A stretch of DNA of 33,168 nucleotides from Cytophagaceae bacterium (lineage in GTDB: Bacteria > Bacteroidota > Bacteroidia > Cytophagales > Flexibacteraceae). The notes beneath the pieces were generated by a model. The model saw only the letters and a list, made by a program, of their open reading frames with translations, searched no databases and was not told where the DNA came from. Positions 24,970 through 33,168 of the stretch are shown here, piece by piece. How positions within the stretch are numbered: position 1 is the stretch's first letter; each line of letters begins with the position of its first letter. Both the position numbers and the translations under genes were made by a program. The stretch spans positions 1-33,168 of the forward strand of contig CANETC010000016.1 of the NCBI GenBank assembly GCA_947441055.1. Direction: 5' to 3'.

Positions 24970-26019
24970 ATGGATGCCAGAAAAGACATCAGGAAAATTT
25001 CCGATTCCGATTTAAAGGCCTGGATGCAAACCCGGGGTGAAAAAGCTTTCAGGCTTGCGCAAATTCAGGATTGGCTTTGGAAAAAATGGGCTGCTTCATT
25101 TTCTGAAATGGCCAATTTGCCTGCTTCACTTAGAGAGGCACTGGATTCAGACTTCCAGATCAGAAAACTGTCGGTTTCTGAATTTCAAAAAAGTGCAGAT
25201 GGCACCATCAAAGTTGCCTTTCGTTTATTTGATGGAAACCTTGTGGAAGGTGTTCTAATCCCTTCCGGAGAGCGCATGACAGCCTGTATTTCTTCTCAGG
25301 TTGGCTGCTCACTCACTTGTAAATTTTGTGCTACCGGCTACATGGATCGAAAGCGCAATCTTGACGCAGCTGAAATTTTCGACCAGGCCCGAGAAATTGC
25401 AGCCATAGCAGAAAAGGAATACAATCTTCCTTTAACCAATATTGTAATGATGGGCATGGGCGAGCCGCTGCTTAACTATGCGAATGTGCTGGAAGGAATC
25501 AACAGAATTACGGATCCAATGGGCATGGGCTGGTCTCCGAAAAGGATTACCCTTTCAACAGCGGGTATTGCCAAAATGATTGTCAAATTGGCAGACGATG
25601 GGGTTAAGTTCAACTTGGCGCTTTCTCTGCATGCGGCAGATGATGAAAAACGAAACCGCATTATGCCCATCAATGAGAGCAATACGCTTGATGCCATCAA
25701 AGAGGCGCTCCGCTATTTTTATCAAAAGACTAAAAATCAGGTAACATTTGAATACATCGCTTTTGCTGGTTTTAATGAAAGCCTGGAGGATGCGACGAAA
25801 TTGTCGAAGTTTACTAGGTCAACAGGCATTCCAGTAAAAATCAACATTATAGAGTACAATCCTATTGCAGAAGCTGATTTCATGAATGCCGATCCGCAAA
25901 GGCTGGATGCATTTAAGGCAAAACTGGAATCTGATAAATTGATTGTGAATATCCGCAGAAGTCGGGGTAAAGACATCGATGCTGCCTGTGGTCAGCTTGC
26001 CAATAAAAGCAATTCCTGA
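24970..26019 (+). CDS. rlmN: Dual-specificity 23S rRNA/tRNA (adenine-C2) methyltransferase RlmN
   Basis: This 349-residue radical SAM enzyme methylates C2 of adenosine 2503 in 23S rRNA and of adenosine 37 in several tRNAs. It shows the CxxxCxxC cluster motif in CSLTCKFCATG, plus MMGMGEPLLNY, TLSTAGI, LALSLHA and the C-terminal RRSRGKDIDAACGQL with the catalytic cysteine. The ATG at 24970 is preferred because it gives the normal length; an upstream in-frame ATG at 24823 would lie inside the phosphatase gene and add 49 unrelated residues. It starts 37 bp after the phosphatase and ends exactly where the convergent T9SS-tagged gene ends, leaving no base between the stop codons. Confidence 0.95.
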   Translation: MDARKDIRKISDSDLKAWMQTRGEKAFRLAQIQDWLWKKWAASFSEMANLPASLREALDSDFQIRKLSVSEFQKSADGTIKVAFRLFDGNLVEGVLIPSGERMTACISSQVGCSLTCKFCATGYMDRKRNLDAAEIFDQAREIAAIAEKEYNLPLTNIVMMGMGEPLLNYANVLEGINRITDPMGMGWSPKRITLSTAGIAKMIVKLADDGVKFNLALSLHAADDEKRNRIMPINESNTLDAIKEALRYFYQKTKNQVTFEYIAFAGFNESLEDATKLSKFTRSTGIPVKINIIEYNPIAEADFMNADPQRLDAFKAKLESDKLIVNIRRSRGKDIDAACGQLANKSNS

Positions 26020-27252
26020 TTATTCCACCACCAGTCGTTCGGTGAGTGTTTTTCCACCCGATTTCAGGCTGATGAAATAAGCCCCCGGTGTGGTATTCGA
26101 TACATTAAAACGGTAGCTGCTACCGGTTTGCGCACTGATTTGCATTTCCTGCAAAATCCTTCCATCCTTGCTATGCAGACTGGCTTGTATCTTACCTTTT
26201 AAAGCTGGTTTCTGAAGACTGAAATACACGATTTCTTTGGCCGGATTTGGGAAAATCCTGAGTGCATTGTCTTTCTCTTTTCCGGTTCGGGGGTCGATGC
26301 TGCCCAACACAATGTCTTGTTTACCTATCCTTGGAAAACCGAAAGGCGAAAGCCTCCAGTCATTGCCAGTAAATGTGCTTGCAAACAAAATATTTCCTTC
26401 TGGTGTGGCAGCAATATGTTCAACACGGCAAAATCCCTGTCCGCGCTGCCGGTATAGGAATTTTTCATTTCCAGCCATATCGTAGCAAGCGATAAATCCG
26501 TCTTTGTCGTTGCCGCTCAGGTCGTTTGTGTTTCCGAGGAAAGTGGAATCAGGCGCGAGGTAACCAGAAATATAGATTTTACCCTCTGCATCGTGGCAGG
26601 CCGAGAATGCCTCATCGGCTGTTTTTCCACCAAAGCTACGCTGCATCAATTCTTTCCCTTTTGAATCCCAGATGCCAAACCAGATATCGCTTGCAGAATT
26701 TCCTTTGATAAAAGAACCCGCAAGCAGACAATTCCCATTTCCCAGCATATCAACCTTCCGGATTTTCACGCCCTCGGGCAATTGAATATCCCACAGGCGG
26801 TTGTTGTTTCCATCCAGATAGGCAAGGTTCCAGTCTGAATTGCCAGGCAAGACCATGGCAGAACTGCGACCATAAGCCTGATAGGAATTGCCATTGCTGC
26901 TTTCTGATTTTAAGGCCTTTTGGCCATTCGAAGTCGCTTCAAGCAATTGGAGATATTGTTTAGGAATCGAATCCAGAACTGAAATTTCTCCAGCTTCTTC
27001 AATGGAAAATGCTTTCGTAGAACTGCTGTCTGAAAAAGGCAATTCCCGTCTTCCATCCATCAGATTCAGGTCTGATCGAAGAAGAAGAAACTGATTTTTT
27101 CCATCAGATTTTAAACCTTCAAGTTGCGCTTTCGCAGTTTTTCCGCCCAAATGTCTTACCCATAAAACTTTTTGCGCCAACAATGTAGCGGGCAAAAAAA
27201 CCAGACAGAAAACTGTGCTGATGACTTTTATCTGGGCAAAGGTAAATGTCAA
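26020..27252 (-). CDS. Secreted beta-propeller-like protein with T9SS type A sorting domain
   Basis: I place the start at a TTG at 27252, which gives a 410-residue protein with a signal peptide ending in LLAQ. The TTG lies one base after the stop of the GH13 gene, so translational coupling is likely; starting at 27315 would add 21 residues antagonistic to a signal peptide. The middle contains repeats of about 45-60 residues such as RSFGGKTADEAFSACHDAEG with ISGYL, as in SBBP-type beta-propellers. The last ~75 residues (RIFPNPAKEIVYFSL onward, ending in TERLVVE) are a T9SS sorting domain that directs export across the outer membrane. The function of the propeller is unknown; it may assist the amylase. 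Confidence 0.85.
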   Translation of the reverse strand: MTFTFAQIKVISTVFCLVFLPATLLAQKVLWVRHLGGKTAKAQLEGLKSDGKNQFLLLRSDLNLMDGRRELPFSDSSSTKAFSIEEAGEISVLDSIPKQYLQLLEATSNGQKALKSESSNGNSYQAYGRSSAMVLPGNSDWNLAYLDGNNNRLWDIQLPEGVKIRKVDMLGNGNCLLAGSFIKGNSASDIWFGIWDSKGKELMQRSFGGKTADEAFSACHDAEGKIYISGYLAPDSTFLGNTNDLSGNDKDGFIACYDMAGNEKFLYRQRGQGFCRVEHIAATPEGNILFASTFTGNDWRLSPFGFPRIGKQDIVLGSIDPRTGKEKDNALRIFPNPAKEIVYFSLQKPALKGKIQASLHSKDGRILQEMQISAQTGSSYRFNVSNTTPGAYFISLKSGGKTLTERLVVE

Positions 27253-27253
27253 A

Positions 27254-30145
27254 TTAAGGCTGGATGATAAGCTTGGCAAGGTATAATTTTCCTGCCAACT
27301 GTACACGAATCGCATGCATGCCTGCTGATAAGCCTTCTTTCGCTACATCCAGGTCGATGATTCCACCAATTGCATTGGTTTCTATGTTTCTGGTTCTGCC
27401 CGAGACATCACTGATGCTTATTTGAGTCTTGCCATCAACAAAATAAGGAAGACGCATCATAAACCGATCCTTTCCTGGATTTGGCCAGATTTCTATCCCC
27501 ACAATTTCAGTAGTTTGGGTAGGAACAGAAAGCACATTTCCGCAAGCATCGGTATTGGGTGGGTTTGTGCAAGTCACATTTGCAAGCATTTGAATGTAAT
27601 CCACCGGACTCATCCATGGCTGGTTTGAATAGATTCGGTATTCGCCTCTTTCCAAAGTCAGTGGGTCTGTGGTATTGCTTACCTGAATACTCTGACCGGT
27701 AAAGAATTCATACCAGGTGCCGGTGTTCTGAAAGTTGGGACTCATTGTTCCCTGGGTTACTCCGAAGTTGCCAAGGACAACCACATTTCGGTTGGCATTT
27801 GTAAGCACAATTCTCTTCATGGCCAAGTTGCCCACGCTGAGAGAAACAGTGGTTCCTTCAGGACTGAAAGCTGGCTCAAAGCGTTTTAAGGCAATGAGCG
27901 CGCGGGTATGGTCATATAGGCTTCTGCGTCTTGCTTCATTTAAATAATCCCAGCGAATGGGCTTTTGTCCCGTGCGATTGGCTCCATTGGTACAAGGATT
28001 GGTACAAGGATAATTAATGGAATAGCCGAAACCGAGTTCGCCAAATTGCCAGATCATTTTAGGACCCGGAATTGGGTAGAAAAATGTTGAGGCCAGTTTT
28101 ATCCGGCTCAATATGTTGGTGGTATCCTTTAGGTTATAACCTTGGACAGACTGAGTGGAGTTGCCAAATTGGAGGCTTTTGTACATCATCCTTTCCTCAT
28201 CATGACTTTCCATATAAGTAATTAGGTTGGGTTGCTGCCAGTTGCGATTCCGGTAATAGCCCCAGCCAAGGTCAGATGTATTTGTCCAGCCCATAACGGC
28301 TTCGGTGTAATTGTAGTTGAGGTTTCCCCAGAACATCATTCCGTAATTGGCAAGTTCTGTTTCCTCGTTGTTGTTGGCAAAATGTTCGAGAATGCAATAG
28401 GAGCAGGGCGAATATGCCTGCATATCGTTGTAAATGGATTTCCAAATCGCAACTCTGGAGGCATCATAATTTCCCCAAGCGCCGGTGTTTCCAAGTGTAT
28501 TTACTTGCGTAAAACCTTTCGACAGATCCCAACGGAAACCATCAATTTTATACTCCTGCAACCAGTGCTTCATTACCCTGTCGAGGTAATAGCGTGTGTC
28601 AGCACTTTGGTGGTTGAAATCATAACCTACATTGAAATCGTGTTTGGCCACCGGGTTAAACCAAGGACTATTATCAGCCGGCCGGTTAAGTGCGCTATTC
28701 CAATACAATTGCACCATTGGATTTTGTCCAAAAGCATGGTTCATGGCAATATCAAGCACAACCGAAATGCACATGCCATGGGCTTTGTCTACAAACTCTT
28801 TAAATGAAGTAGCCGAGCCATAGTATTTGTCCAGTGCAAAATGGTGACTTGGATTATAACCCCAACTCAGGTTTCCTTCAAATTCCATCACCGGCATGAG
28901 CTGAACGCAGTTTATGCCGAGTTTTTTAAGGTAAGACAGTGTGTCTGCCAGCATCTGGAAAGTTTTCTGGTTTCCAAAGTCTCTGACAAGCAATTCATAC
29001 ACAACCAAATCCTTTTTTTCGGGGCGCTTGAAACTGGTGTTTTGCCATACAAAAGCATCCTGCTGTGTCCGGAATACAGAGACATTGCCATTGGTTTTTC
29101 CGTTTGGATAGGTTTTAAGACCGGGATAAATGTTTGAAGTAATAAATCCGTCGTTGGAAGGGTCGAGGATAATTGCGGAATATGGGTCTGCTATTTTGAG
29201 CTGGCCGTTTACAAAATACTGGTAGGCATATGATTTACTGGGGTCGAGGTTGTTGAGCTGGATCCACCAGAATTTTCCATCCGGACTTTGCTTCATTTGG
29301 TTCTCGTCTTCCAGTGCCCAATTGTTGAATTCGCCAATTACATAAACATTGCTTTTGGAAGGAGCCCTTAAACAAAGTATCACTGAGCTGGGGCTAATGA
29401 TGTTAATTCCATCTTCAATGCCGGCAGGAAGCGCTTCGATGGTGTTCGGTTGATTTACACGAACAGTAAATGAATCCGCCAGAGCTGGATTGGCATCGCT
29501 TTTCAACACTACTTTTTTAGTACCTCCGCTGGTGGTAGGAACGGTTCCAGAAATAATGCTGTCGTTTGTAGAGGAGTTTACTTCTGCGCCATTGATGTAA
29601 ACGCGCAATGTGCCGGGAAAACTGGCCGCACCTGTATATGCAACTGTTTGGTTCTGATTGGCCAGAATGGTTTTTGACTCCAGGCCTACAAAGGCTAGAA
29701 CTGGTAGACCAGCCTGGTAAATCGGTGTGAAAATATCACCTCCCGCTGAGGTTTTTCCGGTAATGCTTCCTGTTTTGTTTCGAAATACAAAACCGAGTCG
29801 GTAAACCGTTGTGGCAGGATTGATGTTGTAAAATGTAGTAGGCCTGAACCTGTACCGGAATTTATTGTTTCCAAGGTTTGTTAATTTCCATTTCGCATCT
29901 GGAGAAGCCCAGGCCATAGGTACATTGCTCCAGCCTGTTGCGTTTGCCCCGCCGGTAATGATTCCGGTGTGGATGTAAATGTCTGTGCAGTCTTTAAGTC
30001 CGGCGCTTCCCTGAGTCGCATCATAAGTGATGCTGAGGGAGTCGGTAATTTTCGGAAATGCCGGGCTGATGCTAAGAATTTGCCCCTGCGCGTTGATGCC
30101 AAGGCATAAAACGGCAAATAGAAAAAGCAACCTTAATGGTTTCAT
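27254..30145 (-). CDS. Secreted GH13 alpha-amylase family enzyme with T9SS type A sorting domain
   Basis: This 963-residue enzyme should hydrolyse alpha-glucans such as starch outside the cell. A signal peptide (about 1-20) is followed by beta-rich modules, then a CBM48-like segment (about 260-345, with VYVIGEFNNW) and the GH13 barrel (about 375-780). Catalytic residues are visible: Asp540 in GFRWDLSKG (nucleophile), Glu587 in ILEHF (acid/base), Asp649 in ESHDEE, plus DIAMNH (465-470). A C-terminal beta domain (about 770-845) precedes the T9SS sorting domain (from EIWPNPGKDRF, about 885-963). No SusC/SusD genes are nearby, so this is not a standard polysaccharide utilisation locus. Confidence 0.95.
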   Translation of the reverse strand: MKPLRLLFLFAVLCLGINAQGQILSISPAFPKITDSLSITYDATQGSAGLKDCTDIYIHTGIITGGANATGWSNVPMAWASPDAKWKLTNLGNNKFRYRFRPTTFYNINPATTVYRLGFVFRNKTGSITGKTSAGGDIFTPIYQAGLPVLAFVGLESKTILANQNQTVAYTGAASFPGTLRVYINGAEVNSSTNDSIISGTVPTTSGGTKKVVLKSDANPALADSFTVRVNQPNTIEALPAGIEDGINIISPSSVILCLRAPSKSNVYVIGEFNNWALEDENQMKQSPDGKFWWIQLNNLDPSKSYAYQYFVNGQLKIADPYSAIILDPSNDGFITSNIYPGLKTYPNGKTNGNVSVFRTQQDAFVWQNTSFKRPEKKDLVVYELLVRDFGNQKTFQMLADTLSYLKKLGINCVQLMPVMEFEGNLSWGYNPSHHFALDKYYGSATSFKEFVDKAHGMCISVVLDIAMNHAFGQNPMVQLYWNSALNRPADNSPWFNPVAKHDFNVGYDFNHQSADTRYYLDRVMKHWLQEYKIDGFRWDLSKGFTQVNTLGNTGAWGNYDASRVAIWKSIYNDMQAYSPCSYCILEHFANNNEETELANYGMMFWGNLNYNYTEAVMGWTNTSDLGWGYYRNRNWQQPNLITYMESHDEERMMYKSLQFGNSTQSVQGYNLKDTTNILSRIKLASTFFYPIPGPKMIWQFGELGFGYSINYPCTNPCTNGANRTGQKPIRWDYLNEARRRSLYDHTRALIALKRFEPAFSPEGTTVSLSVGNLAMKRIVLTNANRNVVVLGNFGVTQGTMSPNFQNTGTWYEFFTGQSIQVSNTTDPLTLERGEYRIYSNQPWMSPVDYIQMLANVTCTNPPNTDACGNVLSVPTQTTEIVGIEIWPNPGKDRFMMRLPYFVDGKTQISISDVSGRTRNIETNAIGGIIDLDVAKEGLSAGMHAIRVQLAGKLYLAKLIIQP

Positions 30146-30188
30146 AAAAGAACAGAGAAAAAATGAGTGTAAAATGTTAATTGGAATT

Positions 30189-30196
30189 CAAAGATA
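30189..30196 (-). promoter_or_regulatory. Candidate -7 promoter box of the GH13 gene
   Basis: On the minus strand this reads TATCTTTG, an exact TAnnTTTG match, 43 bp upstream of the ATG at 30145. The base sequence about 19 bp further upstream is GTGA rather than TTTG, so only the -7 part is supported. The transcript would start near 30182. Confidence 0.4.
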
Positions 30197-30287
30197 CCCA
30201 AGCCGTTTCATTTACTCACGCTTCCATGGAAAAATACCAAAGGGACTTTTTTGTCCGGGGTATTAATCCTAAAAAAATCCTCGAAAT

Positions 30288-31046
30288 TTATTTTCGAAGG
30301 CCAAGATACCCATCTAGAAAATGGTGGATAAGGTAAAGTAGGGGTGTCATTAAAACGGCAACCGAAAATTTGTAGATGTAATTGATGATTCCAACCGCCA
30401 GCACCTGAGAAAGCGACCAGTTTCCCAAAAGGTAAAATGCTACTCCCAGAACCACAAAACTGTCGATAAACTGAGAAACCAGGGTTGAACCCGTAGCCCT
30501 GAGCCAGATGTGCTTGATACCAGTCATGCCTTTAATCCAGTGAAAAGTATGTGCATCCAGAATTTGACCGATCAGAAATGCTGTAACCGATCCCACAATT
30601 ATGCCCAAACCCTGCCGGAAAATACTGCTGAAAGCAAAGTTGATGTCGAAATCCTCGTGGCCCGGTGATTTATTCACATCCAGCCAGAATTGCGCAGGCG
30701 GGAGTTGTGTGGTAGTAAAAACTGCCAGAAAAACATAAGTAATCAGAATGGCGGTGAGATAGCTTATCCATTTTACACCTGATTTTCCATAATATTCATT
30801 GATAATGTCGCTGGTCACAAAAACCATTGGCCAGAGTACCACGCCTGCAGAAAGATTGAAGTCGAGCACAAAATCAAAAGGAAGATGAAGCTGAGTTGGC
30901 TTGGTTCCAAGAAGTGTTTCCAGCGAAAAAATTTTAACGCCAATCATTTCAGCCAGAATGGCATTGCTCAGGAAAACTGCGCAAAGAACAATGTAAAGTC
31001 GTTGAAGCTTGATATCGGTGGAGTTTGAAGGCTTAATTTCCATCAT
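30288..31046 (-). CDS. YhhQ-family queuosine precursor transporter (VUT family)
   Basis: This 252-residue inner-membrane protein has about six hydrophobic segments. The family signature is clear in GVVLWPMVFVTSDIINEYYG near residues 70-90, and continues with IGQILDAHTFHWIKG and LRATGSTLVSQFIDSFVV. YhhQ proteins import precursors (7-cyano-7-deazaguanine and related bases) for queuosine, a modified nucleoside of tRNA. Two adjacent ATG codons, 31046 and 31043, are possible starts. The gene is divergent from groES, with 218 bp between the starts. Confidence 0.92.
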   Translation of the reverse strand: MMEIKPSNSTDIKLQRLYIVLCAVFLSNAILAEMIGVKIFSLETLLGTKPTQLHLPFDFVLDFNLSAGVVLWPMVFVTSDIINEYYGKSGVKWISYLTAILITYVFLAVFTTTQLPPAQFWLDVNKSPGHEDFDINFAFSSIFRQGLGIIVGSVTAFLIGQILDAHTFHWIKGMTGIKHIWLRATGSTLVSQFIDSFVVLGVAFYLLGNWSLSQVLAVGIINYIYKFSVAVLMTPLLYLIHHFLDGYLGLRK

Positions 31047-31171
31047 GTCTGGACTTGATTTTTGGTAAAAAAAGTTCTTTTTATTCTAACCTATTCGCTT
31101 TGCCGGGAATTCGTGCCAAAATTTCACTTTGAAAGAAGCAATTCTCCATAAAGTCGAAGCCATTCTGCCCA

Positions 31172-31203
31172 TTTGACACAAAGGTCAAACAGTCTATTCT
31201 TTG
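31172..31203 (+). promoter_or_regulatory. Promoter of groES-groEL (Bacteroidota type)
   Basis: TTTG at 31172-31175 is followed by 19 bp and then TATTCTTTG at 31195-31203. This matches the -33 TTTG / -7 TAnnTTTG layout with one extra base inside the -7 box. It lies 61 bp before the groES ATG, with a likely transcription start near 31208-31210, and places the dyad at 31210-31241 at the beginning of the transcript. Confidence 0.6.
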
Positions 31204-31209
31204 AGTTTC

Positions 31210-31241
31210 CTTGGCACAGTACTTGACAGATTGCCAAGTAC
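31210..31241 (+). promoter_or_regulatory. Nested dyads in the groES leader, possible heat-shock operator
   Basis: GTACTTG (31219-31225) and CAAGTAC (31235-31241) form a perfect inverted repeat with a 9-bp spacer, the spacer length of the CIRCE/HrcA operator, although the sequence is not the CIRCE consensus. A second perfect repeat, CTTGGCA (31210-31216) and TGCCAAG (31232-31238), shares the CAAG at 31235-31238, so only one stem could form in RNA at a time. Confidence 0.5.
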
Positions 31242-31264
31242 AATTCAATTAATGTTAAAAAAAA

Positions 31265-31555
31265 ATGTCAGTTAGTATTAAGCCTTTGGCAGACAGGGTC
31301 TTGGTAAGGCCTGCTGCCGCAGAAGAGAAGACCGCTTCTGGTATCATCATTCCCGACACAGCCAAAGAAAAACCCCAGCGCGGTGAAATCGTCGCTGTTG
31401 GAGAAGGTAAAACTGCCGACAACGGCACACTTGTAAAGCCTCAAGTAAAAGTTGGAGATAATGTTCTCTATGGCAAATATTCCGGCACTGAGATTTCAGT
31501 AGAAGGAAATGATTACCTGATCATGCGCGAGTCAGACATTTTCGCCATTCTATAA
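31265..31555 (+). CDS. groES: Co-chaperonin GroES
   Basis: GroES is the 10-kDa heptameric lid of the GroEL chaperonin and helps fold cytoplasmic proteins. The 96-residue protein shows [11 protein letters not shown], the mobile loop region [37 protein letters not shown] and the final [13 protein letters not shown]. The ATG follows a run of A with no Shine-Dalgarno sequence. It is followed after 35 bp by groEL, so they form one operon driven by the promoter at 31172-31203. Confidence 0.98.
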   Translation: MSVSIKPLADRVLVRPAAAEEKTASGIIIPDTAKEKPQRGEIVAVGEGKTADNGTLVKPQVKVGDNVLYGKYSGTEISVEGNDYLIMRESDIFAIL

Positions 31556-31575
31556 TTGAGTTCGCTTCACATTAA

Positions 31576-33168
<1,593 letters not shown>

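Noticed and set aside
28232-28807. A 191-codon open frame opposite the GH13 gene
   Set aside because: It lies entirely antisense to the catalytic domain, has no family features and no start context; the GH13 reading is unequivocal.
31210-31241. Classical CIRCE operator
   Set aside because: The spacer length fits, but the arms (GTACTTG/CAAGTAC) do not match the TTAGCACTC/GAGTGCTAA consensus.

Overview
The window looks like chromosomal DNA of a member of the Bacteroidota (Bacteroidetes); I cannot place it below phylum. The evidence is two proteins with type IX secretion (T9SS) C-terminal sorting domains, a PorD/DUF4835 gene directly after coaBC, a LytTR/LytS-type regulator pair, promoter boxes of the TAnnTTTG kind, and start codons preceded by A/T-rich DNA rather than Shine-Dalgarno sequences. 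I see no insertion sequence, phage gene, CRISPR array or rRNA. Most genes are housekeeping or signalling.

Layout. 1-2709: the 3' part of a large secreted PKD/CARDB-like protein, then a probable outer-membrane beta-barrel protein with a terminator-like hairpin inside its signal-peptide codons. 2793-6161: coaBC, porD and a UMF1-type MFS transporter, each overlapping the next. 6183-10056 (minus strand): leuS and a possible glycosyltransferase. 10217-11470: a transketolase N-terminal half without its C-terminal half, then a small secreted protein. 11705-14769: two related polytopic membrane proteins of probable GT-C/DUF6056 type. 14853-14939: tRNA-Ser(GCU) on the minus strand with a clear terminator. 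15097-18816: aroE, ribD (convergent with aroE), an RlmI-like methyltransferase and a DedA protein.

18819-24932 is a signalling neighbourhood: a LytTR response regulator with its LytS-like kinase, a lone receiver-domain protein coupled to a YkgJ-type cysteine-cluster protein, a BatA/B-like VWA protein, and a FIST sensor protein followed 19 bp later by a SpoIIE-type phosphatase. 24970-26019 is rlmN. 26020-30145 (minus strand) holds an exported GH13 alpha-amylase-family enzyme and a coupled beta-propeller-like protein, both with T9SS sorting domains. A YhhQ-type queuosine-precursor transporter and groES-groEL close the window; groEL runs off the end.

The observations most worth pursuing are the FIST/SpoIIE pair, the hairpin at 1598-1639, the two mutually exclusive dyads in the groES leader, the orphan transketolase half and the tandem GT-C-like paralogues. 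These are inferences from sequence pattern alone; no database search was possible.
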